Assembly: GCF_012102705.1 (NCBI RefSeq)
Contig: NZ_JAAVTA010000009.1
Location: 1-64,000 of the forward strand
Reading direction: 5' to 3'
DNA length: 64,000 bases
Origin: Haematospirillum sp. H1815
Lineage (GTDB): Bacteria > Pseudomonadota > Alphaproteobacteria > Rhodospirillales > Rhodospirillaceae
The notes beneath the pieces were generated by a model. It was not told where the DNA came from, did not search any database, and saw only the letters and a list, made by a program, of their open reading frames with translations. The translations under genes were made by a program, and so were the position numbers. Of the stretch, positions 56,652 through 64,000 are shown one piece after another (position 1 is the stretch's first letter; each line of letters begins with the position of its first letter).

Positions 56652-57490
56652 TGGCAAATCCGGTCACGGACCATATTCTCGACACCTTGTCTGCGGTCGA
56701 TGATCGTGCACTGGACCTTGCCATGGCGGCTCTTGCCCTGGCAGACACGGCCCGGCCCGGCCGTTGCTTTGAGTCTTATGTCACCCATCTTGGTATACTG
56801 GTTGCTGAAGCCCTGCGTGAAGCTGGCCGGGTATCAATGCCCGAGGGTGCCCGTCGGCGGGGCGAGGTTCTGCGGTCTGTTCTGGTTGACCGCTGGCATT
56901 ACCACGGTGATGTCGAAACGTACGAAGATCTGGATAATGCCGACCTGATGCAGGTGATAGACCGACGCAAAGGATTGCCGGTTACCTTGGGTATCCTGTA
57001 TTTGCATGTGGCCCGCAAACTGGGTTGGGATGCCGATGGCTTGGCGTTCCCGGGGCACTTTCTGATCCGTGTGTGCGGTAATGCCGGGGACCGTATCATC
57101 ATGGATCCATTCCACGATGGCGTCGAGATTTCGCCGGCTGATTTGCGAGCCTTGTACAAAAGCGTCAAGGGACAGGGGGCCGAGCTGGCCCCCGAGGCCT
57201 ATGCCCCGGTGACCAACCGCGAGATCCTGTTGCGCTTGCAGGGGAACATCCGTTTGCGTGCCCTACAGGAAGGGGATTATCCAACAGCCTTGGCTGCGGT
57301 CCAGAGAATGCTGCTGATTGCTCCGTCCGATTTTCGTCTGTGGAGAGAAGGTGGCTTGATGCATATGCGTCTGGGTGATCTGGACAGTGCCCTGACGGCT
57401 CTGGAGCGTTATCTTGGCATTGCCCCTCCGGGACCGGATCGGGACAGTATTGCCCGTGTTATGGAAGAGTTGCGTCAGGGGCGGTCTTGA
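56651..57490 (+). CDS. SirB1/transglutaminase-like family protein with TPR
   Basis: A 279-residue protein of the SirB1_N type. The transglutaminase-like part holds DLMQVIDRRKGLPVTLGILY, GWDADGLAFPGHFLIRV and IIMDPFHDG, where the Cys of true transglutaminases is not conserved. The C-terminal 80 residues form tetratricopeptide-like repeats (QEGDYPTALAAVQRML, LGDLDSALTALERYL). It is coupled to the upstream BON gene by overlapping stop and start, with GGGAGGA ahead. Function is unknown, though the family is broad in proteobacteria. Confidence 0.88.
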   Translation: MANPVTDHILDTLSAVDDRALDLAMAALALADTARPGRCFESYVTHLGILVAEALREAGRVSMPEGARRRGEVLRSVLVDRWHYHGDVETYEDLDNADLMQVIDRRKGLPVTLGILYLHVARKLGWDADGLAFPGHFLIRVCGNAGDRIIMDPFHDGVEISPADLRALYKSVKGQGAELAPEAYAPVTNREILLRLQGNIRLRALQEGDYPTALAAVQRMLLIAPSDFRLWREGGLMHMRLGDLDSALTALERYLGIAPPGPDRDSIARVMEELRQGRS

Positions 57491-57556
57491 GCCGAGTATG
57501 GGGGCTCTTTTTACCGTGGACCCTTTTGCGGCCTTTTCAAAATGGATGTTGCCTAC

Positions 57557-58507
57557 ATGAGTCTTGCTGTTGCCGTTCAGATGGATCCGATGGAGTCTGT
57601 TTCCATCGATGGGGACACCACGTTTGCCCTGGCGGAATGCGCCCAGTCACGGGCGCATCGGCTGTGGCACTATCAGCCGCGTGATCTCAGCTTCCGTGAT
57701 GGGGTGGTTACGGCCCGCGCCCGTGCCTTGACCGTGCGCCGCGAGCGGGGGAACCACTTTACCCTGGGGCCTGCCGAGACCCTGGACCTGTCTGCTGTGG
57801 ATGTGGTTCTGCTGCGTCAGGATCCACCGTTTGACATGAGTTACATTACCAACACTCACTTACTGGAGAAAATTCATCCCCGCACCTTGGTCGTCAATGA
57901 TCCGGTAGAGGTGCGCAATGCCCCGGAGAAACTGTTCCTGACCCGTTTCCCGGGGCTGATGCCGCCGACCCTTGTTTCTGCTGATCCAGATGCTATCCGG
58001 GCCTTCCGGGCCGAGCACCGGGACATTATTCTCAAGCCGCTGTATGGCAATGGCGGTGCAGGTGTCTTTCATCTGAAGCCTGATGACGAAAATCTGGGAT
58101 CACTTCTGGACATGTTCTTCCAGCAATCCCGCGAGCCTTTGATGATCCAGCGCTACCTGCCCGAGGTACGAAAGGGCGACAAGCGTATTATTTTGGTGGA
58201 TGGAAAGCCTGTTGGTGCCTTGAACCGTATCCCGGCTGATGGTGATGCCCGGTCCAACATGCATGCGGGAGGCAAGCCTGTTCCGGCTGAACTGACCCCG
58301 CGTGAAGAGTACATTTGTGCAACCATTGGACCAGAATTGAAATCACGGGGCCTGATTCTGGCCGGTATTGATGTGATCGGAGATTGGCTGACAGAGATCA
58401 ACGTGACCAGCCCGACCGGTATCCAGGAGATTCGGCGTTTTGACGGGACAGATATCGCCTCTCTTGTCTGGGATGCCATTGAATCGCGCCGGATCCGGCC
58501 TGCTTGA
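57557..58507 (+). CDS. gshB: glutathione synthase
   Basis: A 316-residue ATP-grasp enzyme joining gamma-glutamylcysteine and glycine. The N-terminus, [19 protein letters not shown], matches GshB. Further blocks are [28 protein letters not shown], the ATP-grasp core [18 protein letters not shown], and the C-terminal [23 protein letters not shown] 57557 is preferred (GGATG about 9 nt upstream); ATG 57542 has no site. It lies 66 bp after the SirB1-like gene. GshA is not in the window. Confidence 0.95.
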   Translation: MSLAVAVQMDPMESVSIDGDTTFALAECAQSRAHRLWHYQPRDLSFRDGVVTARARALTVRRERGNHFTLGPAETLDLSAVDVVLLRQDPPFDMSYITNTHLLEKIHPRTLVVNDPVEVRNAPEKLFLTRFPGLMPPTLVSADPDAIRAFRAEHRDIILKPLYGNGGAGVFHLKPDDENLGSLLDMFFQQSREPLMIQRYLPEVRKGDKRIILVDGKPVGALNRIPADGDARSNMHAGGKPVPAELTPREEYICATIGPELKSRGLILAGIDVIGDWLTEINVTSPTGIQEIRRFDGTDIASLVWDAIESRRIRPA

Positions 58508-58639
58508 GGTTCTGGCTGGTATTTCTTTTGACAACGTTCTGATTTTGCCTGTTTCCTGCAGGATGGGGCTGCTATGGTCCCGTTTCTTTTCGATTTGGGC
58601 AACAGCCCGTGTCTTTTACAGGAAGAATGGCGATCCCTG

Positions 58640-59257
58640 ATGCTGTTTCTGGAAGGTATGATTGTTGGTTTCCTGATCGCAGCTCCGGTTGGACCCGTGG
58701 GGATCCTGTGCATCCGTCTGGCTTTGAATGACGGTCGCGCTGCCGCTTTTGTGGCTGGTCTCGGGGCTGCTGTGGCTGATACCTTCTATGGTGCCGTTGC
58801 TGGTTTCGGCTTGTCACTGGTTTCCGGCTTCCTGATGGAATACCGAGAGCCATTGTCTCTCGTCGGGGGGTCTGTTCTTCTGGCTCTGGGCATCAGGACA
58901 TGGCGTCAGCCACCGCCGGAGTTGCGGGCTGAGTCCGGACTTCACCCCGGTCTCTGGCGTGACTTTACAGCCACATTGTTGCTGACCCTGACAAATCCAG
59001 CCACAATTCTGGCTTTTATGGCTGTTTTTGCCTCTCTTGGTTCGGTTCGGGCCGGTGAGAGCCCCGCCCGGGCCTTTACCCTTGTTGCAGGGGTTTTTGC
59101 CGGTTCTACCTTGTGGTGGTTTACGCTTTCGGCGCTGGCCGGGGCCGTTCGCCACCGCTTCAGTCCTGTATGGCTGACGCGGCTTAACCTTTGTGCCGGC
59201 GGGCTTTTGTTCCTGTCCGGTGTGGCAGCCCTGCTCAGTCTTTTCTATCTTGGCTAG
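58640..59257 (+). CDS. LysE/RhtB family exporter
   Basis: A 205-residue inner-membrane protein with about six hydrophobic segments. The first reads EGMIVGFLIAAPVGPVGILC, with the PxGP motif of the LysE/RhtB group, and LLTLTNPATILAFMAVF carries the conserved TNPxxxxF motif. Members export amino acids or related small molecules; the substrate is unknown here. ATG 58640 gives a start right at the first helix; the frame upstream to 58574 is not hydrophobic. Confidence 0.9.
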   Translation: MLFLEGMIVGFLIAAPVGPVGILCIRLALNDGRAAAFVAGLGAAVADTFYGAVAGFGLSLVSGFLMEYREPLSLVGGSVLLALGIRTWRQPPPELRAESGLHPGLWRDFTATLLLTLTNPATILAFMAVFASLGSVRAGESPARAFTLVAGVFAGSTLWWFTLSALAGAVRHRFSPVWLTRLNLCAGGLLFLSGVAALLSLFYLG

Positions 59258-59398
59258 TCCTTGCTGCCTGTCTTTTGGCAGCCAAGCTGGCTGAGTGCTG
59301 ACAGATCAGACCATTGACTTTGCCGTTCTATCCGGAACAATGAATCCTGCGGCAGCGCGGGCCGCATGTGTGTCTTCCCACAGTACGGGAGGTTCTTC

Positions 59399-59659
59399 AT
59401 GTCCCTGCGTCTTCAGCTTCAGGACTACCGGCTGACCACGGCGTTCATTTTGTATCACCTGCCAGACCATCCCTCTGTCCTGCAGGAGTTTGTCTGGCAG
59501 TTCTACGATGTTGCACCCCGCTACCCCGAACTCCACCGTTTCCTTCATTTTTGGGAGCGGGAGATCGAGGGGCGCCTCCATTCTGTCCGGGTTGCCGGCT
59601 GCGAGCTCATTACCCCGGGAGAATGGCGCGGCGTTGATGCGGAGTTGCGGCTGAACTGA
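59399..59659 (+). CDS. Usg-like family protein
   Basis: An 86-residue protein matching the alphaproteobacterial Usg family: LQDYRLTTAFILYHLPDHPS, LQEFVWQFYDVAPRYPEL, FLHFWEREIEGRLHSVRVA and a C-terminal ITPGEWR. GGGAGG 6 nt before ATG 59399 fixes the start. The function of this family is unknown despite wide conservation. It is convergent with the ferredoxin reductase-like gene, 6 bp apart. Confidence 0.9.
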   Translation: MSLRLQLQDYRLTTAFILYHLPDHPSVLQEFVWQFYDVAPRYPELHRFLHFWEREIEGRLHSVRVAGCELITPGEWRGVDAELRLN

Positions 59660-59665
59660 CCGCCC

Positions 59666-60694
59666 TCAGCTTCCTGCCAGTGCGGGGATTCCGCCGGATG
59701 TGGAATGCTGGAAGTGCAGTGCCTCACCGGGGAAGACCAGCGGATAAGCTGCATGCGCGGCTTGCGCGGCCTCGGCAAATCCGGTCAGGATCAGCTTCAG
59801 CTTGTGCGGATAACTGCAGACGTCGCCGACGGCGAAAATCCCCTCGATATTTGTTGCTGCTGTGGTCGGATCAATACGAACTGTATTGCGGTCCATGCCC
59901 AAGCCCCACTGAGCAATCGGGCCCAGCTCGGTTGCTAGGCCAAAGAACGGCAGCAACGCATCGGCTTCTAGGCTTCGGGTCTGTCCATCCATATCAACAA
60001 CATCAACACGGTTGAGAACGCCGTTCTCTCCATGCAGGGCAGATAGTTGGCAGGGTACAACCAGATCAATGGCTCCGGTCTCTGCCAAAGCTTGCAGTCT
60101 GGCGGCGCTTTCCGGGGCGCAGCGGAATTTGGGCCGTCTGTGGACAACGTGGACGCGGGCGGCAATCTCTGACAGCGAGATAGCCCAGTCCACGGCAGAA
60201 TCTCCTCCGCCGGCGATAACCACGCGCTTGTTCCGGAAGTGTTCCCGTTTAGCTACAAAGTAGAAAACGGAATGCCCCTCGTACTGCTCAATCCCTTCCA
60301 GGGGCGGACGATTGGGGCCAAAGGCCCCGGCACCGGCGGCTATAATCACCACGGCAGCACTGATCCGTGTCCCTTTGCTTGTGGTCGCCAGCCAGCGCCC
60401 GTTTTCCCCACGGGTCAGGCCGGTGACCTGTTGCCCCAGATGAAAGACAGGATTGAAGGGCGCGGCCTGCTGTTGCAGGTGATCAACAAGATCCCCGGCC
60501 ATGACAGACGGGAAACCCGGGATGTCATAGATAGGCTTTTCCGGGTACAGCGCAGTGCACTGCCCGCCCACGGTATCCAGAACGTCCACAACATGACAGC
60601 GAATGCGGACCATACCGCACTGGAAGACGGTGAACAGACCAACAGGTCCGGCTCCTACGATCAGGGCATCTGTATGGTGTATGGTTTCGGTCAT
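59666..60694 (-). CDS. ferredoxin/flavodoxin--NADP+ reductase (thioredoxin reductase-like type)
   Basis: A 342-residue FAD and NADPH enzyme. The FAD motif is ALIVGAGPVGLFTVFQCG, then VDVLDTVGGQCTALYPEKPI. The NADP motif is VVIAGGGDSAVDWAISL, and the C-terminal FAD contact is GIFAVGDVCSYPHKLKLI. The redox CxxC of thioredoxin reductase is absent, which places it with the FNR-type homologues that reduce ferredoxin or flavodoxin. ATG 60694 has AGGACAGG 8 nt upstream. It follows addA by 67 bp on the same strand. Confidence 0.92.
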   Translation of the reverse strand: MTETIHHTDALIVGAGPVGLFTVFQCGMVRIRCHVVDVLDTVGGQCTALYPEKPIYDIPGFPSVMAGDLVDHLQQQAAPFNPVFHLGQQVTGLTRGENGRWLATTSKGTRISAAVVIIAAGAGAFGPNRPPLEGIEQYEGHSVFYFVAKREHFRNKRVVIAGGGDSAVDWAISLSEIAARVHVVHRRPKFRCAPESAARLQALAETGAIDLVVPCQLSALHGENGVLNRVDVVDMDGQTRSLEADALLPFFGLATELGPIAQWGLGMDRNTVRIDPTTAATNIEGIFAVGDVCSYPHKLKLILTGFAEAAQAAHAAYPLVFPGEALHFQHSTSGGIPALAGS

Positions 60695-60761
60695 GAACAA
60701 GCCTGTCCTGGTGACATGCGGGAAAACGGGGGCGACAGAGTGAACTGTTCGTGCCCGGCAA

Positions 60762-63700
60762 TCAAGTTGTTTGGTTCATTGCCGGGTCGGCTGGCAGGGC
60801 TGCATCCAGAAGATCGCAGGGCAGGGGCATAAGCCATGGGCCCTCTGTCCACAACAGCGCGCACTGTATGTCACGCTCTGGCCAGATCCTGCGCAGGACA
60901 GCCCGGTAGGCAGCCATCTGGAACAGATAGGCCTCCGGTACGTCATGAACATGCTGTGGCGGATGGTGGCCGGATTTGAAATCTACCGCTGTCACAGCAT
61001 CGTTCTCGACCAGGAGGCGGTCAATTACCCCGGATATGCTGGTTTTCCCGATGACACCCGAAACAGGAACCTCGGCTAGGGACCCCGGGCCAAAGAGGGG
61101 GATAAACGAGGGTGTGTTCAGGACGGTCATGACCTGTTGCAGGATAATATCCTGCTCAGCCGGATCCAGGCCCCAGACCGGACGGGACAGGAAGGTTCTG
61201 GCCGCGTGTTCCCTGACAGCCTGTTCCCGTTCCGGCAGGTATTGCAGGAGGGTATGGATGATCTTGCCCCGCTGTCGACGGTTTTCGTCTTGTGGTCCAT
61301 GCATCAGGGGAGAGGTGGCCGGTGGATCGGTAACCGGTGGCCGGGATGGCATCAGGGGGCGTGAGGGAACCGGCTCTGCAGCAGGCAGGATGCGCAGCAG
61401 GGACGGAACTTTGGAAACCGTGGCCGGGGCTTCGGCCCTGTGTTCCCGTGTTCGTGGGGGAACAACCTGTGGGCAGGACAACCGCAGCACGGTTGGTGTC
61501 TCAAGGGTTCCATCCGCTTCCAGGAACAGGTCCCGGACTGTTTCGGCCAGCGGTGCCAAGGCACCCTGTATCAGGTTGTACCAACTGTCTTCGGGGGATT
61601 CGCGTCGGGTGTCCCAGCCGCAGATGTAAAGCCTGTCCTCAGCCCGTGTCATGGCCACGTAAAGCAGGCGACGGTATTCCCGGGCGGCAGCTGTTCGTTC
61701 CGTTGTAACCAGGGCCTCGGTCACAGGTTCGCGGAAGGCTGCGGATGGTGGCCAGAACATGGCAGGGTGTTCGTCGTTGCTTGACTCGTCCCACAGAAGA
61801 GCCGGTACCCGGGTCGGTACTTGACGGGTATCCGGCAGAAAAACAACGGGGGCCTGTAAGCCTTTGGAGCCGTGTACGGTCATAATACGTACCGCACCCG
61901 GGCCATTGCTGTCATTTTCCTCCAGGTCGCGGCGGATATCCTGGGAACCGGTTTCCAGCCAGTGCAGGAAGGCTTGCAGATTAGGAGGGTGGCCGCGGTC
62001 ATAGGTCAGGGCAAGGTTCAGGAATTCGTCGATCGGGTCGGCGGCATCGGGTCCCAACCGCGCCAAAAGTCTGCTGCGACCGCCCAAAGGTCCCACAATG
62101 TGGCTGAACAGTTCGAAAGGCGGCAGAAAGTCCGCTTTCTCCATCAATCCACGCAGGGTTGCCCAGGCCGAGGCAAAGGCCGGATCCCGGTCACGGTGTT
62201 CGCGCAGGGATCGCCACAGGCTGACACCGCGTTGGCGCCCGTGGGAAACCGTGAACAACTGCTCTTCTGTCAGGCCCAGAATGGGGCCTTTCAGTACACA
62301 GGCCAGGGTCAGGTCATCTTCGGGCAACAGCAGGCTGTATCCCAGTGCAATCAGGTCCATGACCGCCATCTGTTCGGTCAGGACCATTCGGTCGACGCCC
62401 GCCACCGGGACATCCAGATCTTTCAGGCAACGGACCAGATCATCAACAAAGCCGCTGCGCCGCCGCACCAGAACCAGGATATCACCGGGGCGAACCGATC
62501 GTCCCTGGCTCTCCAGTCTGTCGCTGCCGTTGGTCATACGCTGGATACGCCGTGCCAGCAACCGGGCCAACCGGGATGGTGCGCTCTCGCCCCGGATGCG
62601 TTCGACGGGCGGTTTCCATGGGGGAGGTTCTTCCAGGGCTGTTGCAGGGACAGGTGGCCAAAGCTCCACCAATCCTCCCTGTCCGGTCCGGAACGGATGG
62701 TGGCTGACTGGTTCCCCGGCTGCAGCAACACCATCGACCGCATGGCCTTGCCGGAAGACAGCATCAACAGCCTGAAGAATGGCTGCTGTGGACCGGAAGG
62801 AAACATCCAGGGTTATATCCTCGAACGGATAACCGGATTGCGGGACCATGTGGGCAAAAAGGGCGCGGCTGCGGTCGAACTCATCCGGGTCCGCCCCTTG
62901 GAAAGAGTAGATGGACTGCTTGCGGTCCCCCACCGCGAAAAGGGTGCGGGTCCCCTGTGGGCGGTTCCGCCCATGTCCGTCGAAGAAGTCAGATACCAGA
63001 GCCTTGATGACAGCCCATTGGTCCGGGTTGGTGTCTTGCGCTTCATCGATCAGGACATGGTCCAGGCCACCGTCAAGCTTGTAGAGAACCCAGGCGGCCG
63101 TATCGGTGTGCTGTAGAAGCCGGCGTGTCGTGAGAATCAGGTCATCAAAGTCCATCTTCCCCGCCCGCTCCTTGCGGATCTGGTACTCTGCCGTCATGGA
63201 TCGGGCCAGTGTCAGCAAGGCCAGAGTCGCCCTGAACGTGACAGCGGCTTTCAGGCGGGTGTTGGTGCGGACAATCCGCTCTGTTTCGGCATCCAGTGTT
63301 TCCAGGATGTCAGGGTTGTTCTCCCGCACGGCTTTTGAGGGGAAACGGGACCGTGACCGTGGTTCTCCATCCGCCGTCAGGAAGGCACGGCCATAGTCCG
63401 ACCACGTTGCGCAACGTTCCGGGGTGTCGGCAGCAAGCCAGCCGGTTATCCGCTCTGCTGCCTCAAGGTCGGTCTTTCCCCCCTGTGCCAAGGCCATGGC
63501 AAGGTTCTTCAGCTGCGCAACAGATATGTAGTCATCCCGGGCGGCCTGCTCCAGGATACGGTCCGGCGTGTCGTTGATATCCAGGCCCAGGCGCTGGGCA
63601 AGACGGAAGGAAACGGGCTCCAGCCCCTGTACCAGAAGTCGCGACAGCCGCCCCCGGTGGGTTGCGATATCGGCCATCAGGGCATTGAACGCATCTTCAT

Positions 63701-64000
63701 GAACATGGCTGGTCACAAGAGCCAAGGCAGAGTGAAGGTCCGATGTTTCGTCTTGTCGGGCTGCCAGAAGAATGTGTTCCCGGGCTTCAAGCATCAGTGT
63801 GGCGGCATCACGGTCTTCCATGACGGCAAAGTGGGGTGCGATCCCTGCCTCCAGGGGGAAGCGCCGCAGAAGCGCCTGGCAGAAGGCATGGATCGTCTGG
63901 ATTTTCATGCCTCCCGGCACATCCAGCATCCGGGCAAACAGGCGCCGCGCCGTGTCGCAGGTTTTCTGATCCGGCGCATTTCCTAGAAGGGCTGTCAGGG
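60762..64000 (-). CDS. addA: double-strand break repair helicase-nuclease AddA (partial, 5' end beyond window)
   Basis: At least 1078 residues of the alphaproteobacterial AddA, a UvrD-like helicase with RecB-like nuclease that works with AddB in recombinational repair. The N-terminal Walker A part is missing because the gene runs off the window. The first conserved piece is KIQTIHAFCQALLRRFPLEA. Others are DHVLIDEAQDTNPDQW (motif II), FAVGDRKQSIYSFQGADP (III), RIMTVHGSKGLQAPVVFLPD (V) and LLYVAMTRAEDRLYICGW (VI). The C-terminal nuclease has SGVIDRLLVENDAVTAVDFK. The frame stays open from 63929 to the window end, so the internal ATG at 63929 is not the start. addB is expected further upstream. 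Confidence 0.96.
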   Translation of the reverse strand, partial: LTALLGNAPDQKTCDTARRLFARMLDVPGGMKIQTIHAFCQALLRRFPLEAGIAPHFAVMEDRDAATLMLEAREHILLAARQDETSDLHSALALVTSHVHEDAFNALMADIATHRGRLSRLLVQGLEPVSFRLAQRLGLDINDTPDRILEQAARDDYISVAQLKNLAMALAQGGKTDLEAAERITGWLAADTPERCATWSDYGRAFLTADGEPRSRSRFPSKAVRENNPDILETLDAETERIVRTNTRLKAAVTFRATLALLTLARSMTAEYQIRKERAGKMDFDDLILTTRRLLQHTDTAAWVLYKLDGGLDHVLIDEAQDTNPDQWAVIKALVSDFFDGHGRNRPQGTRTLFAVGDRKQSIYSFQGADPDEFDRSRALFAHMVPQSGYPFEDITLDVSFRSTAAILQAVDAVFRQGHAVDGVAAAGEPVSHHPFRTGQGGLVELWPPVPATALEEPPPWKPPVERIRGESAPSRLARLLARRIQRMTNGSDRLESQGRSVRPGDILVLVRRRSGFVDDLVRCLKDLDVPVAGVDRMVLTEQMAVMDLIALGYSLLLPEDDLTLACVLKGPILGLTEEQLFTVSHGRQRGVSLWRSLREHRDRDPAFASAWATLRGLMEKADFLPPFELFSHIVGPLGGRSRLLARLGPDAADPIDEFLNLALTYDRGHPPNLQAFLHWLETGSQDIRRDLEENDSNGPGAVRIMTVHGSKGLQAPVVFLPDTRQVPTRVPALLWDESSNDEHPAMFWPPSAAFREPVTEALVTTERTAAAREYRRLLYVAMTRAEDRLYICGWDTRRESPEDSWYNLIQGALAPLAETVRDLFLEADGTLETPTVLRLSCPQVVPPRTREHRAEAPATVSKVPSLLRILPAAEPVPSRPLMPSRPPVTDPPATSPLMHGPQDENRRQRGKIIHTLLQYLPEREQAVREHAARTFLSRPVWGLDPAEQDIILQQVMTVLNTPSFIPLFGPGSLAEVPVSGVIGKTSISGVIDRLLVENDAVTAVDFKSGHHPPQHVHDVPEAYLFQMAAYRAVLRRIWPERDIQCALLWTEGPWLMPLPCDLLDAALPADPAMNQTT

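Noticed and set aside
61872-63116. 414-codon plus-strand open frame opposite addA
   Set aside because: addA motifs are intact on the minus strand over this range; the plus frame is unstructured and Gln/Gly-rich.

Overview
The window reads as one contiguous piece of an alphaproteobacterial chromosome, most likely from the Rhodospirillales. Evidence: a rimP-nusA-ylxR-infB-rbfA-truB-rpsO-pnp cluster; an Irr-type and a second Fur-type regulator; a MucR/Ros regulator; a Usg-like protein; the alphaproteobacterial RecB-like helicase-nuclease AddA; an OlsB/OlsA ornithine-lipid pair; and DUF2125 and DUF983 proteins. Base composition is moderately GC-rich. I cannot name the genus from sequence alone.

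Layout. 1-2.4 kb: initiator tRNA-Met with a terminator, then a badly decayed minus-strand gene for a very large SF1 helicase with a C-terminal nuclease domain (both ends recognisable, middle lost). 2.4-5.3 kb: a minus-strand RTX calcium-binding protein. 5.8-13.3 kb: an AGE-family epimerase-like gene, then gltD-gltB (glutamate synthase, small subunit first) behind two leader hairpins. 13.3-16.1 kb: a DUF1848 protein, thioredoxin, a small conserved protein, a CinA-N/MoaB-like protein and a small membrane protein. 16.5-24.4 kb: one 2623-residue protein built of about 18 Ig/cadherin-like repeats. 24.4-31.0 kb: mostly minus strand, with olsB-olsA, fur, mucR, a divergent TusA-like gene, DUF2125, pabB and a 2-hydroxyacid dehydrogenase. 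31.2-41.9 kb: an SH3 protein, then the translation and RNA-processing operon ending in pnp. 42.0-46.4 kb: a glycerophosphodiester phosphodiesterase, a nitronate-monooxygenase-like protein with a Cys cluster, Irr and a MATE pump. 46.4-48.5 kb: thiC under a TPP riboswitch. 48.5-53.3 kb: DUF983, coaBC, dut, an Rrf2 regulator, cysK and moeB/thiF. 53.3-64.0 kb: an LppC-like lipoprotein divergent from rsmI-yraN-BON lipoprotein-SirB1-gshB-LysE-usg, then a ferredoxin-NADP reductase-like protein and addA (minus, running off the window end).

Working together. Most genes are housekeeping: nitrogen assimilation (gltDB), translation and RNA decay (rimP to pnp), thiol and sulfur metabolism (trxA, TusA-like, cysK with an Rrf2 regulator, moeB/thiF, gshB), cofactors (thiC, coaBC, pabB), iron-responsive control (fur, irr), envelope lipids (olsBA) and DNA maintenance (dut, addA). 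The accessory parts are the two repeat proteins, RTX and giant Ig-like, which look like secreted or surface factors although no type I secretion genes lie in the window, and the decayed helicase-nuclease next to the tRNA. I did not find a convincing, intact, previously undescribed multigene system. The most unusual items are the giant repeat protein, the pseudogene, and several structured RNA leaders, notably a Shine-Dalgarno-sequestering hairpin between the TPP riboswitch and thiC.
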